A DNA stretch of 47,768 nt from JAJPXC01 sp964562375 (GCA_964562375.1 CAZLSW010000021.1:1-47768), one strand, 5' to 3'. Counted from the first letter of the stretch, positions 15,290 through 25,288 are shown. Translations and numbers: made by a program. Notes: a model not told the origin generated them from the sequence alone.

Positions 15290-16888
15290 TTAGAATATTG
15301 AGGAGTATTGGGTGAGGAGGGTGGTGAAGCGGGGGAGATCGCGGAGGGGGGCGACGTTGACGCGGGCGTCGTCGGCTCGGTTCCAGTCGTGACGGTTGGC
15401 GTAACCCAATTCGAGGGCTTGGGCCATGAGGTCGAGGGCCTTGTCGTTGTCACCGGCTTGGGCATAGAGACAGGCTGCTCGGTATTGGGCTGTGCCGTCG
15501 TGGGTCGTGTCATTTGCGACAAGGTCGGTTGCCCATTGGTAGGCTTTCTCTTTTTGACCGGAGAAGAGCATTCCGAAGCCACGGTAGTCGCTGGAGGGGA
15601 GTGCGCCCTCCTCGATAGGCCAGTTGGCCACTCGCTCATAGATGGTGGCGGCGTTAGTGGGCTTATTCAAGTATTGCTCGAGAATCCATGCGCGAATTAA
15701 CTGGTAATAAGCGTTTTCGCCGTCGTTGAGGATAGCAGCGCCAATAGCGTCGGAGGCGTCTTGATATTTTTGGAGGTCAACCATGGCGAGGGCTTTTTGG
15801 GCTTGAGCTGGAGCGTAGTCGGGGGCTTTCTCGAGGGCTTTTTCAGCGGAAGCGAGGGCATCCTCTGAGCGCCATTGGGCACGTCGGATTTGAGCAAGGG
15901 TTACGTAGTAGGCTGCATTGTCGGTGGTGGCACCGATGGCGTATTCAATGTCCATAGCGGCTTGGGGATAGTTGCCGAGGGCATATTGGCATTCGGCCAT
16001 GGAGGCATAGATGCCGTGGTGGTCGTAAAGGCCCTCGTCAATGATGTATTTGTAATCGGCCAAGGCGGCTTTGAATCGGTTGTGGTTTTGGGCGATTGCA
16101 GCGCGCAGGTAGTAGAACATGCCCACCTTGGGTGCCTGGCGTATGGCGTTGCTGAGGCCGGTCATGACGGCTGAGTAGTCGGTGTTGGACATGTTGACCA
16201 ATCCGCGGAGGGCTTTGGAGTAGGAGTTGTCGATGCTCAGGGCCATGAGGTAGTCGTCAACGGCGCCCACGTTGTTGCCCATGGCTTCACGCACTGCCGC
16301 GCGGCGCACGTACACGTCGGCATTGGAAGGATAGGCGTTGACCGCCTCGTCGATGTATTCGTTGGCCAAGCCAAGGTTTTGCTCTTTTACAGCAACGCGA
16401 GCGAGACCGAATAGGGCCTCCACCGATCGTGTGGAAAGCCGTTTTAGCTTCTGGTAGTCGGCTTTAGCGGCGTCGTATTTACCCAGCTCGAATTCAACGT
16501 TGGCTTTCTGATAGATTGCCACGTAGTTGTCGGGGACGAGCTCGCAGGCTTGGGTAAGGTCGATAAGGGCCAATTCGGGTTTGCCGGTCATCTCGTAGAT
16601 GTTGGCACGTAACGACAGCTCTTGGAAGCGCATATCGGTGTCGGAAACGGGGGTGTATTTCAGAGCCTCGTTTACATCGTTGAGGGCGCGGAGGTATTGG
16701 TCGAATCGGTAGTATTCCGTAGCGCGACGGTATAGGGTCTCGTAATCTTGCGGATTCTCATCGAGGAGCTTTTGGTAGGCTTTCATCGTGGCCTCGGTGA
16801 TAGCGCTTTGACCCTGAATCTGGGCGAATGAAGGAGAGGAGCAAAATGTGAGGAGGGCCGCGGCGGCCAGGAATTTGATTGGTTTCAT
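15290..16888 (-). CDS. Exported tetratricopeptide-repeat protein
   Basis: The 532-residue protein starts with a signal peptide (MKPIKFLAAAALLTFCSS up to an A-Q site near residue 23) and then carries about a dozen TPR units, recognisable from repeated ALxDxxxAL, YxxRAxxYxxxG and APAQAQKALA patterns. It is probably periplasmic or bound to the outer membrane as a protein-interaction scaffold. The partner is not evident. It starts 5 nt after the kdsA stop, so it belongs to the same transcript. Confidence 0.88.
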   Translation of the reverse strand: MKPIKFLAAAALLTFCSSPSFAQIQGQSAITEATMKAYQKLLDENPQDYETLYRRATEYYRFDQYLRALNDVNEALKYTPVSDTDMRFQELSLRANIYEMTGKPELALIDLTQACELVPDNYVAIYQKANVEFELGKYDAAKADYQKLKRLSTRSVEALFGLARVAVKEQNLGLANEYIDEAVNAYPSNADVYVRRAAVREAMGNNVGAVDDYLMALSIDNSYSKALRGLVNMSNTDYSAVMTGLSNAIRQAPKVGMFYYLRAAIAQNHNRFKAALADYKYIIDEGLYDHHGIYASMAECQYALGNYPQAAMDIEYAIGATTDNAAYYVTLAQIRRAQWRSEDALASAEKALEKAPDYAPAQAQKALAMVDLQKYQDASDAIGAAILNDGENAYYQLIRAWILEQYLNKPTNAATIYERVANWPIEEGALPSSDYRGFGMLFSGQKEKAYQWATDLVANDTTHDGTAQYRAACLYAQAGDNDKALDLMAQALELGYANRHDWNRADDARVNVAPLRDLPRFTTLLTQYSSIF

Positions 16889-16893
16889 TATCT

Positions 16894-17730
16894 TTATTGT
16901 ACGTTATTGGCTTGGTTGACAGCTTGTCGGATGATAGTTAATCGGCGAAGCAGGGCCGGTAGGAGATCGAGGCGAAGCATATTTGCGCCGTCGCTCTTGG
17001 CTACCGCGGGGTTGTGATGGGTTTCCATGAACAGGCCATCGGCACCGGCGGCGATACCGCAGCGGGCTACAGTCTCTATGAGGTCGGGACGTCCGCCAGT
17101 TACACCGGCCGATTGGTTGGGCTGCTGGAGGGAATGGGTTACGTCAAGGATCACGGGACAGCCGTTTTTGCGCATCTCGGGGATTCCGCGATAGTCGACG
17201 ATGAGGTCTTGGTAGCCGAAAGTGGTGCCACGCTCGGTGATAGCCACTTGGTCGTTGCCTGCGTCACGCACTTTCTGCACGGCATGGCGCATAGCCTCGG
17301 GGGAGAGGAATTGGCCTTTTTTGATGTTGACCATCTTGCCAGTGCGGGCGGCGGCGATGAGAAGGTCGGTTTGTCGGCATAGGAACGCGGGTATTTGGAG
17401 GATGTCGACGTATTTCGCAGCCATCTCGGCTTCCTCGGCGGCATGGATGTCGGTAACGACGGGAATGTTGTAGGTAGAACGCACCTCAGCGAGAATCTCG
17501 AGGGCTTTTTCGTCACCGATGCCGGTGAAGGAGTCGATACGGGAGCGATTGGCTTTGCGGTAGCTTCCCTTGAACACATATGGTATTCCTAGCTCACGGG
17601 TTATTTCCACGCATTTGCCGGCTATGTCGAGGGCCATTTCGCGGCCTTCGATTACGCAAGGACCGGCCAGCAGGAAGAAGTTGCCGTTGGGTGAGCCTTG
17701 CAGGTAATGTATCATATTCAGGTTGTCCAT
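16894..17730 (-). CDS. kdsA: 3-deoxy-8-phosphooctulonate synthase
   Basis: KdsA condenses arabinose 5-phosphate and phosphoenolpyruvate to Kdo 8-phosphate in the cytoplasm, the first committed step to lipopolysaccharide inner core. The 278-residue length fits the family. Diagnostic segments are AGPCVIE, FKGSYRKANRSR, DIHAAEEA, LCRQTDLL and GADGLFMETHHNP. The chosen ATG overlaps the rsmE stop by one base (TAATG); a frame extending far upstream only shadows rsmE. No Cys precedes the ANRS segment's loop in an obvious metal-type pattern, so I cannot assign metal dependence. Confidence 0.96.
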   Translation of the reverse strand: MDNLNMIHYLQGSPNGNFFLLAGPCVIEGREMALDIAGKCVEITRELGIPYVFKGSYRKANRSRIDSFTGIGDEKALEILAEVRSTYNIPVVTDIHAAEEAEMAAKYVDILQIPAFLCRQTDLLIAAARTGKMVNIKKGQFLSPEAMRHAVQKVRDAGNDQVAITERGTTFGYQDLIVDYRGIPEMRKNGCPVILDVTHSLQQPNQSAGVTGGRPDLIETVARCGIAAGADGLFMETHHNPAVAKSDGANMLRLDLLPALLRRLTIIRQAVNQANNVQ

Positions 17731-18443
17731 TATTCTTGGGTGAATTGGTTGATAATATGGCAGGTGTCGATGGCTACCAGGGCGGCTGTCTCGGTGCGCA
17801 GGCGGTTGTCGCCCATGGTTACGGGGGTGAATCCCGAAGCGAGACACATTTCCACCTCTTGCTGAGTGAAGTCGCCTTCGGGACCGATTAACAGGGCCAC
17901 ATCCTGTCGGGGCACATAGGTTTTGGCCAAAAGGCGTCGGTCTACCTCGTCGGAGCAGTAGCCCACGTAGCGCTGGGGCGCAGTGACTGAGTTGAGGAAA
18001 CGGGGTAGGGGGGTGAGAGGATAGATTACGGGGAGGGTGGATTTGAGCGATTGCTTCATGGCCGAGACAGCGATTTTCTCGAGCCGGTCGGGTTTCAATT
18101 CCCGACGCTCGCTGCGGTGGCATAGTACTGGCACGATGTCGTTAACGCCAATCTCGGTAGCTTTCTCCACGAGCCATTCCATGCGGTCCATGAGCTTAGT
18201 GGGAGCCACAGCGAGGGAGATACGGTTGGGCCATACGAGGGGCTCGGCAACGCGCTCCAGGATTTCCACCATGGCGCGTTTGGGATGGGCTTCGATGAGT
18301 TTGCAGCGATATCGGTAGCCCTTGCCGTCGACGATCTCCATTTCGTCGCCCTCGATCATGCGCAGGACGCGCACAGCGTGCTTGGAGTCGCTTTCGGGCA
18401 ACACCGGTGTGACGTTTATATCCGGGGCAAAAAACTGTATCAA
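17730..18443 (-). CDS. rsmE: 16S rRNA (uracil-1498-N3)-methyltransferase
   Basis: RsmE uses S-adenosylmethionine to methylate U1498 of 16S rRNA in the ribosomal P-site area. The 237-residue protein has an N-terminal PUA-like part (HAVRVLRM, GKGYRYRCKL) and a SPOUT knot with LLIGPEGDF and GDNRLRTETAAL. The initiation codon appears to be TTG, which places Met where the family begins (MIQFFAPDI) with no ATG nearby. It overlaps kdsA by one base. Confidence 0.95.
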   Translation of the reverse strand: MIQFFAPDINVTPVLPESDSKHAVRVLRMIEGDEMEIVDGKGYRYRCKLIEAHPKRAMVEILERVAEPLVWPNRISLAVAPTKLMDRMEWLVEKATEIGVNDIVPVLCHRSERRELKPDRLEKIAVSAMKQSLKSTLPVIYPLTPLPRFLNSVTAPQRYVGYCSDEVDRRLLAKTYVPRQDVALLIGPEGDFTQQEVEMCLASGFTPVTMGDNRLRTETAALVAIDTCHIINQFTQE

Positions 18444-18510
18444 AGTAATACGGGTTAAGTGTCAGTGATTAAGTATGATAGCCTCCTGTTTGGATTCCAT
18501 TGGGCCATTA

Positions 18511-18567
18511 CTTAAACTTTAAACTTTAAACTTTAAACTTTTGACTCTTGACTCTTGACTCTTGACT
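18511..18567. repeat. Heptamer repeats in the rsmE / MFS gap
   Basis: About four copies of CTTTAAA run from 18511 to 18540 and three copies of TTGACTC from 18541 to 18567. Both are 7-bp periods. They fill most of the 127-nt space between the MFS gene and rsmE. Confidence 0.85.
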
Positions 18568-18570
18568 TAA

Positions 18571-19914
18571 TTAGATCTCTACCATGTCGCCAGCCGAGGG
18601 GAGCTCTTCGTCGCGGCGCACTTGCGACTCCGATGGGTTACGGTCGTTGTCCTTGAAGATGAAGAAGAAGAGCACGGCCACTACCAGGGCGTAAGCGGCG
18701 AAGATATACCACGACACTCGCCAGCCCTCGAGTACTTGCTCGGGATCAAGGCAGGTGGCGTAGACAAATTTGTTTACCACGAATGTGCCGGCAACCCATG
18801 TACCCAGAGAGGCACCGATACCATTGGTCATTATCATGAATAGGCCTTGAGCAGAGGAGCGCAAGTCGGGGGTTGTCTTTTGGTCGACATACAAGCCGCC
18901 GGAGACGTTGAAGAAGTCGAAAGCCACGCCGTAAACCACGCACGAGAGCATCAGCAGCCATACTCCCGACCAGCTTGTGTTGCCCAAGCCGAAGAAACCG
19001 AAACGGAACACCCAAGCTGTCATGGCGATGAGCATCACTCCCTTGATTCCGAATCGCTTCAAGCAGTAGGGGATCAAAAGGATGCACAGGGCCTCGGAGC
19101 ATTGCGAGAGGGAGATGAGGAATGTGGGGTTTTGGGCGAAGAAATCCTGAGCGTATTCCTTAACCGAAGCGAAGTGCTCGATGAAGGTTGTGCCGTAGCT
19201 GTTGGTGATTTGGAGCGAGACGCCAAGGAGCATTGAGAAGATGAAGAAAATGGCCATCTTCTTGTCCCTGAACAGCTTGAACGCCGAGAGGCCCAAAGCG
19301 TCGGAGATGGAGGCTGATTTACCTTTGTCGACAGGGCATTTGGGCATTGTAAGAGCATAGGCGGCCATGACGATGCTGAACGCTCCACAGGTCATGAGCT
19401 GCCAATAGGTTTTCATGATGGGCTGACCAGCGATGGGCACGAAGTTGACGAGCCATTCAGCGACGATGAAGCCGACGGTACCCCAAACGCGGATTGGAGG
19501 GAAGTCCTTCACGGTGTCCAATCCAGCCTTGTCGAGGGCGTTGAACGCCACCGAGTTGTTCAATCCGATGGTAGGCATAAAGAACGCCACCGAGAGGGTA
19601 TATAAGGTGAAGAGCGGCCCGAATTCCACGTTGGAGCCGGTGGAGGCGCAATAGACGAAGGCGGCAAGCATAAACGAGCCAGCCAGTAGGTGGCAGAGGC
19701 TCAACATCTTTTGCGCGGGGACGAAGCGGTCGGCGATCATACCCACCAACCCTGGCATGAACAGCGACACCAGGCCTTGCACGGTGTAGAACCAGAAGAT
19801 GTATTGGCCCAAGCCCACGGAGTTGAGGTACATGCCCAGAGATACCAGATAGGAACCCCATACGGCGAATTCTAAGAAGCTCAATGCGGCTAGGCGCGTC
19901 TTAATGCTTTTCAT
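18571..19914 (-). CDS. MFS transporter of the nucleoside:H+ symporter type
   Basis: The 447-residue, 12-helix protein matches the NupG/XapB-type nucleoside permease group: LSFLEFAVWGSYLVSLG at the start, FMPGLVGMIADRF in the first loop, PPIRVWGTVGFI before helix 5, and SSAQGLFMIMTNGIG near the end. It likely brings nucleosides into the cell with protons. Its ATG overlaps the stop of the bifunctional-nuclease gene (ATGA), and the operon also includes mnmA, so purine/pyrimidine salvage and tRNA modification genes share a transcript. Confidence 0.85.
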   Translation of the reverse strand: MKSIKTRLAALSFLEFAVWGSYLVSLGMYLNSVGLGQYIFWFYTVQGLVSLFMPGLVGMIADRFVPAQKMLSLCHLLAGSFMLAAFVYCASTGSNVEFGPLFTLYTLSVAFFMPTIGLNNSVAFNALDKAGLDTVKDFPPIRVWGTVGFIVAEWLVNFVPIAGQPIMKTYWQLMTCGAFSIVMAAYALTMPKCPVDKGKSASISDALGLSAFKLFRDKKMAIFFIFSMLLGVSLQITNSYGTTFIEHFASVKEYAQDFFAQNPTFLISLSQCSEALCILLIPYCLKRFGIKGVMLIAMTAWVFRFGFFGLGNTSWSGVWLLMLSCVVYGVAFDFFNVSGGLYVDQKTTPDLRSSAQGLFMIMTNGIGASLGTWVAGTFVVNKFVYATCLDPEQVLEGWRVSWYIFAAYALVVAVLFFFIFKDNDRNPSESQVRRDEELPSAGDMVEI

Positions 19915-20540
19915 ATTGTTTTATCATTTTGGTTATCGTTATCTTGTTTCTTTTTCTCGATGATGGATTGTACACGCTCGGCTTGCTCGTAGTCCTCCCG
20001 GTCGATCGCCTCTTGAAGTGTACGCTCAAGCTCGTCGAGGGTGTAATTCTCAAGCTTAGGCTCGATATTGCCACGGGGATTTTCTTGGGGCTCGTCATCC
20101 TCATGGGTGTCGGCCGATTCGATATCCATAACGAAGCCTGTCTCCTCGAGTATTTCTTGGGTAGTGAAGATGGGGGCACCGGTACGGAGGGCTATGCCTA
20201 TTGCGTCGGAGGTGCGGGAGTCGAGTTTCACCTCGCGTTCGCCGTCGGTGAAAGTCAATTCCGAGTAGAACACACCGTTCTCAAATTTGTAGATCATCAC
20301 CTCCTTGAGGGTAACACCGAAAGCGTGGGTAAAGCTAACAAAGAGGTCGTGGGTAAGGGGGCGGGTAGGTGTAATCCCTTCCATTTTGATGGCTATTGAT
20401 TGCGCCTCGGCGTTGCCGATGACGATGGGGATGCGTATTGGTCCGTCTACTTGGGCCATAATCAGGGCGTTGGCGCCTGATTGTACGGTGGAGTAGCTGA
20501 TGCCCATCACTTTTAGCCTTATTCGGTTTTTGTTGCTCAT
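19911..20540 (-). CDS. Bifunctional nuclease (BFN/DUF151) family protein with UvrB/UvrC motif
   Basis: I start at the ATG 2 nt after the mnmA stop (209 residues); a TTG six bases earlier is also in frame. The first 135 residues form the BFN domain (IPIVIGNAEAQSIAI, LDSRTSDAIGIALRTGAPIF), then comes an acidic linker and a C-terminal helical UvrB/UvrC-type motif (LQEAIDREDYEQAERVQ). Plant and bacterial relatives show RNase and DNase activity in vitro; the role here is unproven. It overlaps the transporter gene by 4 nt. Confidence 0.9.
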   Translation of the reverse strand: MSNKNRIRLKVMGISYSTVQSGANALIMAQVDGPIRIPIVIGNAEAQSIAIKMEGITPTRPLTHDLFVSFTHAFGVTLKEVMIYKFENGVFYSELTFTDGEREVKLDSRTSDAIGIALRTGAPIFTTQEILEETGFVMDIESADTHEDDEPQENPRGNIEPKLENYTLDELERTLQEAIDREDYEQAERVQSIIEKKKQDNDNQNDKTI

Positions 20541-20542
20541 GG

Positions 20543-21631
20543 TCAATGTTTTAAAGAGGGTAGGGGACGCCCGGTGATGATGCCGCTACCGTAGCATATC
20601 GAGCGATCTTGGTCGTATATGGCGGCGAACTGTCCTGGGGCGATGCCTTGCACTTTCTCGTCGGCCTGAATCAAGTATTCGCCTTCGCCTTCCAGTTTTT
20701 GAAGGGTGCCGGAAATGAATTCGGGGGTATGGCGATTTTTGAAAGTGATTTTTACGGGATCGGAGGCGTTCCAGGGGTCGTCCGAGATGAAGTGCATCTC
20801 GTCGAGGTGAAGAGAGCGGCCGTATTGCTTTTCGGTGTCGTAGCCGTTGGAGACGTAAATCACGTTGTCGCGCACATTCTTTTTGACTACGTACCAAGGT
20901 CCACCGCTCAACCCGAGGCCTTTTCGCTGGCCGATGGTGTGGAACCAGTAGCCGCGGTGTTCGCCGATTTTTTTGCCGGTCTCGATTTCGATTATAGGAC
21001 CTTTTTTCTCGCCAAGATGGTCGCGGATGAAGTCGTTATAGTTGATTTTGCCAAGGAAGCAGATGCCTTGGGAGTCCTTGCGATAGGCGTTGGGGAGATT
21101 ATGCTTGATGGCGATTTCCCTGACCTGGGCTTTGGGGAGATCGCCGATAGGGAAACAGAGGTGGCACAATTGGGAGTAGTCGATACGGGCGAGGAAGTCG
21201 GTTTGGTCCTTCACGGGATCAACAGCGGTGCCAAGATATATTTTGCCGTCGCGCTCAAGGATAGTGGCATAGTGACCTGTGGCGGTGCGGTCAAACTCGT
21301 GCCCCCAGCGTTGCTCGAAGTATCCGAATTTAATCATGCGGTTGCACATGATATCGGGGTTGGGCGTAAGACCGGCCTTGACAGTGCGTAAGGCGTATTC
21401 CATCACCGAGTCCCAGTATTCCTGGTGAAGGGACACCACGTCGAATGGCAATCCGTAGCGGGACGCTATCAACTGGCACATTTCGATGTCCTCCTCGGCT
21501 GAGCAGTCGCCACGGCCGTCGTCCATGCCTATACGTATATAAAATAGGTGTAGGTCATGGCCTTGCTCACGCAAACGGTGGATAGCCACTGCCGAGTCGA
21601 CGCCTCCTGATATGAGCGCTGCTATTTTCAT
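20543..21631 (-). CDS. mnmA: tRNA-specific 2-thiouridylase
   Basis: MnmA thiolates U34 of tRNA-Lys, Glu and Gln using ATP and sulphur passed from a cysteine desulfurase. The 362-residue protein has the ATP-binding PP-loop SGGVDS at 8-13, the MCNRMIKF segment with the first catalytic Cys and QGICFLGK with the second, and a C-terminal beta-barrel. It overlaps the upstream DUF5106 gene by 4 nt (ATGA) and is 2 nt from the next gene. Confidence 0.96.
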   Translation of the reverse strand: MKIAALISGGVDSAVAIHRLREQGHDLHLFYIRIGMDDGRGDCSAEEDIEMCQLIASRYGLPFDVVSLHQEYWDSVMEYALRTVKAGLTPNPDIMCNRMIKFGYFEQRWGHEFDRTATGHYATILERDGKIYLGTAVDPVKDQTDFLARIDYSQLCHLCFPIGDLPKAQVREIAIKHNLPNAYRKDSQGICFLGKINYNDFIRDHLGEKKGPIIEIETGKKIGEHRGYWFHTIGQRKGLGLSGGPWYVVKKNVRDNVIYVSNGYDTEKQYGRSLHLDEMHFISDDPWNASDPVKITFKNRHTPEFISGTLQKLEGEGEYLIQADEKVQGIAPGQFAAIYDQDRSICYGSGIITGRPLPSLKH

Positions 21632-22518
21632 TGTGCGAGGCCTTGTTGCAACAGCGAGAATGTGTAGAGAACGTTCTCCAATTGCAGGTTTTTGCCCACT
21701 ATCTTGTGGTCTTTGTCAAGGAAATACAACACTGGTGGGAATCGCATGTCAATCCAGTCGTCGGTGTCGGGCCAAGCGCCCACTTTCCAATTGGCGGGAT
21801 AGCTCGAAGCCTGTGCGCGCCACTCGTCGGTTGCCTCGTCGGGATAAATTGAGAGGATGGTGAGGCGACCGTCGTTGATAAGTTGCTGAGTGTAATAGTC
21901 GGCGGCGAGGCGTACGCGGGTGAGGGCGCAGTCGTCACATTCGGGGTCGTTGATAAAGAGCAAGGTGTAGGGGGTGGTGGCGTTGGAGTAGAACGATTGC
22001 TTGTCACCCGAGGGGGTCTCATAGACAAAATCGGCCATTGTGGCACCCACTTGCGTATTTTCCAACACCTTGGCTTGGTGCTCGAAACGGGCGCGTGAGG
22101 CGGCGGGTATCTTTTTATTGGAGGCGACGGCACGGGCGAAAGGGAGATAGATTTCGTCGCTTAGCACCTCGGCCGAGTCGCTGTAGAGGGTTTTCTCGGC
22201 AATCTCTCCAAGGATAAGCAGATGCTTGGGATCCTTCTTCATTCGCTCCAGCAGTGCGTTGATCGACATATGAACGGTATCAGCCTGAGCATAAGGCATA
22301 AACGACACATAGTCGCGGAAAGCGCCTTCCAATTTGGCGCGCGCCGAGAAAGCCGATTTCAGGTCGCAACGGTCCCAGAAATGCTCCACGAGATAGTTGG
22401 TGCGCTCGCCCAGTGTCACCAAGTGGGCAGGCGGCTCAGGGTAGGGGAAATAGTTCTCGGCCTTGGCGGCGAGGAGTGCCGAGGCCAAAATCAGTATGGT
22501 GTAAAACAGCCGTTTCAT
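21628..22518 (-). CDS. DUF5106-type exported thioredoxin-like protein
   Basis: The 296-residue protein has a signal peptide (MKRLFYTILILASALLAAKA) and two parts: a helical N-terminal region (about 25-150) typical of DUF5106 and a thioredoxin-like C-terminal domain with a C-x-x-C (PECDDC, near residues 197-202) after the LLFIND strand and PVLYFLDKD near the end. It is probably a periplasmic thiol-redox or redox-sensing protein; its partner is unknown. It leads the mnmA operon. Confidence 0.82.
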   Translation of the reverse strand: MKRLFYTILILASALLAAKAENYFPYPEPPAHLVTLGERTNYLVEHFWDRCDLKSAFSARAKLEGAFRDYVSFMPYAQADTVHMSINALLERMKKDPKHLLILGEIAEKTLYSDSAEVLSDEIYLPFARAVASNKKIPAASRARFEHQAKVLENTQVGATMADFVYETPSGDKQSFYSNATTPYTLLFINDPECDDCALTRVRLAADYYTQQLINDGRLTILSIYPDEATDEWRAQASSYPANWKVGAWPDTDDWIDMRFPPVLYFLDKDHKIVGKNLQLENVLYTFSLLQQGLAQ

Positions 22519-22587
22519 GCTCTCAAATTGCTATAGTCGACATTTCGCGCCATTCCCCCGGAGGAGATTGGCACATATTTTGCAACG

Positions 22588-22595
22588 CAAAGATA
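22588..22595 (-). promoter_or_regulatory. Candidate -7 box for the DUF5106-mnmA operon
   Basis: The - strand reads TATCTTTG, an exact TAnnTTTG, 70 nt before the ATG. No good -33 box is visible at 19-20 nt, so the call rests on one element. Confidence 0.4.
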
Positions 22596-22699
22596 TAAAT
22601 TATTTCGGAGTCGCGCCCGCATTGCGATAAAGAAAAACATTATTGCGTGCCGATTGTTAACTTAAATAAAGGAAATATAATCAAACATCCATCCATATT

Positions 22700-25288
22700 A
22701 TGAACTTCAACAATTTTACCATCAAGTCGCAGGAGGCTATCCAGAAGGCTGTGGAGCTTACCCGAGCCGCTGGGAGCCAGGCCATCGAGCCGGTACACCT
22801 GCTGAAGGGCGTGATGAGCGAGGGTGAATCGCTTGTGAAGTTTATCTTCCAGAAGATAGGGGCCAACTTGGTGCAACTGTCCACAATGGTAGATAAAGAG
22901 ATAGCCGCCCAGCCCAAGGTGTCGGGAGGGGAGCCTTACCTGAGCCGCACATCCAACGACGTGCTGCAGAAAGCCTTGGATGTGGCCAAGAAGCAGGGCG
23001 ACGAGTATGTGACCTTGGAGGCTTTGCTCACCGCTATCTTCCTGATCCCATCACCCGCATCCACCATCCTCAAGGACGTGGGATTGAGTGAGAAAGAGTT
23101 GCAAAGCGCCATCGACGAGCTGCGCAAGGGCAAGAAAGCCACCGACCAGAGCGCCGAGGAGACCTACAATTCCCTGAGCAAATACGCCATTAATCTTAAC
23201 GAGCGAGCCCGTGCCGGCAAGCTTGATCCTGTGATCGGGCGTGACGACGAGATTCGCCGCGTGCTTCAGATTTTGTCACGTCGTACCAAGAACAACCCTA
23301 TGCTTGTGGGCGAGCCAGGCACGGGCAAGACAGCCATCGCCGAGGGCTTGGCCATGCGTATTGTGCGTGGCGACGTGCCCGAGAACCTGCGCACCAAGCA
23401 GATTTTCTCCCTCGATATGGGAGCCTTGGTGGCAGGTGCCAAGTACAAGGGCGAGTTTGAGGAGCGATTGAAAGCTATCGTCAACGAGGTAACCCAGAGC
23501 GACGGCGAGATCATCCTGTTTATCGACGAGATTCACACGCTGGTGGGCGCGGGCAAGGGCGAGGGCGCCATGGACGCTGCCAACATCCTTAAGCCAGCGT
23601 TGGCCCGTGGCGAGCTTCGCTCAATCGGTGCCACCACCCTTGACGAGTATCAGAAATATTTCGAAAAGGACAAGGCTCTTGAGCGCCGTTTCCAGAAGGT
23701 GATGGTCGACGAGCCTGACGAGATGAGCGCTATCGCCATCCTGCGTGGCCTGAAGGAGCGTTACGAGAACCACCACAAGGTAAGAATCCGCGACGAGGCG
23801 ATTATCGCCGCCGTGCAGCTCTCGGAGCGTTACATCACCGACCGTTTCCTCCCCGACAAGGCTATCGACCTTGTTGACGAGGCCGCTTCCAAGCTGCGTC
23901 TTGAAATCGACTCCGTGCCCCAAGCCCTTGACGAGATTCAGCGCATGATCGCCCAAAAGGAGATCGAGCGTGAGGCCATCAAGCGTGAGGGCGACAAGGA
24001 GAAGGTGCGTGAGATTGAAAAGGATCTCGCCTCCCTGCGCGACGAGGAAAAGGAATACATGGCCAAATGGCAGGCCGAAAAGGACCTTATCAACAAGATT
24101 CAGCAGAACAAGATTGACATCGAGCAACTCAACTTCGAGGCCGAGCGCGCCGAGCATGAGGGGGATTATGCCAAAGTGGCAGAAATCCGCTACTCCAAGG
24201 TGCAGCAGAAGGTTAAGGAGAACGAGACTATCCAGGAGCAACTCAAGATGATGCAGGGCGAGAAAGCCTTGATCAAGGAGGAGGTGGACGCCGAGGATAT
24301 CGCAGATGTGGTATCGCGCTGGACCGGTATCCCCGTCAACAAGATGGTACAGAGCGAGAAGGACAAGTTGCTTCACCTCGAGGCCGAGCTTCACAACCGC
24401 GTGATCGGTCAGGATGAGGCTATTGCCGCTATCGCCGACGCTGTGCGCCGCTCTCGTGCCGGCTTGAACGACCCGCGTCGTCCTATCGGCTCGTTTATCT
24501 TCCTTGGCACCACTGGCGTGGGCAAGACCGAGCTGGCAAAGGCTTTGGCCGAGTACCTGTTCGACGACGAGAATATGATGACCCGTATCGACATGAGCGA
24601 GTATCAGGAGAAGCACACCGTGAGCCGATTGGTGGGAGCGCCTCCGGGATATGTGGGCTATGACGAGGGCGGTCAGCTGACCGAGGCTGTGCGCCGCAAG
24701 CCTTACTCGGTTGTGTTGTTCGACGAGATCGAGAAGGCTCACCCCGACGTGTTCAATATCCTGCTGCAAGTGCTTGATGACGGCCGCCTTACCGACAACA
24801 AGGGCCGCAACGTCAACTTCAAGAACACTATCATCATCATGACCTCCAACATGGGTTCTCACCTGATTCGCGACAATTTCGCCAAGATGACCGACGAGAA
24901 TCGTGCCGAGACCATCGGCAAGACCAAGGAGGAGGTACTGGAGATGCTGAAGCAGACGATACGCCCCGAGTTCCTCAACCGTATCGACGAGATCATCATG
25001 TTCACCCCGTTGAACCGCGACGAGATCGAGGAGATTGTGGGCCTGCAGGTCAACTCGATCAAGAAGATGCTTGCCAAGAACGGCGTGACCTTGGAGGTAA
25101 CCCCGGCCGCGTTGAAGTTCCTTGCCGACGAGGGATACGACCCCGAGTTTGGCGCACGTCCCGTGAAGCGTGTTATCCACCGCATGGTATTGAACCAGCT
25201 GTCAAAGGACATCCTTGCCCAACGTGTCGACCGCTCGCGCCCGATCATCATCGACTACGTCGACGGCGATCTCCAATTCAAGAATTAA
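22700..25288 (+). CDS. clpB: ATP-dependent disaggregase ClpB
   Basis: ClpB is the cytoplasmic Hsp100 ring ATPase that pulls apart aggregated proteins with DnaK. The 862-residue protein has the two-repeat Clp N domain, AAA+ 1 with Walker A GEPGTGKT at 204-211 and Walker B LFIDEIH, a long coiled-coil middle domain (about 400-525, rich in Lys/Glu) and AAA+ 2 with GTTGVGKT at 603-610. It ends near the usual length. It is a single gene followed by a terminator hairpin. No CIRCE-type element is visible in its leader. Confidence 0.98.
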   Translation: MNFNNFTIKSQEAIQKAVELTRAAGSQAIEPVHLLKGVMSEGESLVKFIFQKIGANLVQLSTMVDKEIAAQPKVSGGEPYLSRTSNDVLQKALDVAKKQGDEYVTLEALLTAIFLIPSPASTILKDVGLSEKELQSAIDELRKGKKATDQSAEETYNSLSKYAINLNERARAGKLDPVIGRDDEIRRVLQILSRRTKNNPMLVGEPGTGKTAIAEGLAMRIVRGDVPENLRTKQIFSLDMGALVAGAKYKGEFEERLKAIVNEVTQSDGEIILFIDEIHTLVGAGKGEGAMDAANILKPALARGELRSIGATTLDEYQKYFEKDKALERRFQKVMVDEPDEMSAIAILRGLKERYENHHKVRIRDEAIIAAVQLSERYITDRFLPDKAIDLVDEAASKLRLEIDSVPQALDEIQRMIAQKEIEREAIKREGDKEKVREIEKDLASLRDEEKEYMAKWQAEKDLINKIQQNKIDIEQLNFEAERAEHEGDYAKVAEIRYSKVQQKVKENETIQEQLKMMQGEKALIKEEVDAEDIADVVSRWTGIPVNKMVQSEKDKLLHLEAELHNRVIGQDEAIAAIADAVRRSRAGLNDPRRPIGSFIFLGTTGVGKTELAKALAEYLFDDENMMTRIDMSEYQEKHTVSRLVGAPPGYVGYDEGGQLTEAVRRKPYSVVLFDEIEKAHPDVFNILLQVLDDGRLTDNKGRNVNFKNTIIIMTSNMGSHLIRDNFAKMTDENRAETIGKTKEEVLEMLKQTIRPEFLNRIDEIIMFTPLNRDEIEEIVGLQVNSIKKMLAKNGVTLEVTPAALKFLADEGYDPEFGARPVKRVIHRMVLNQLSKDILAQRVDRSRPIIIDYVDGDLQFKN

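Noticed and set aside
23621..25180. A 519-residue frame on the - strand inside clpB
   Set aside because: It is the complement of strongly coding clpB sequence, has no start signal and no domain resemblance.
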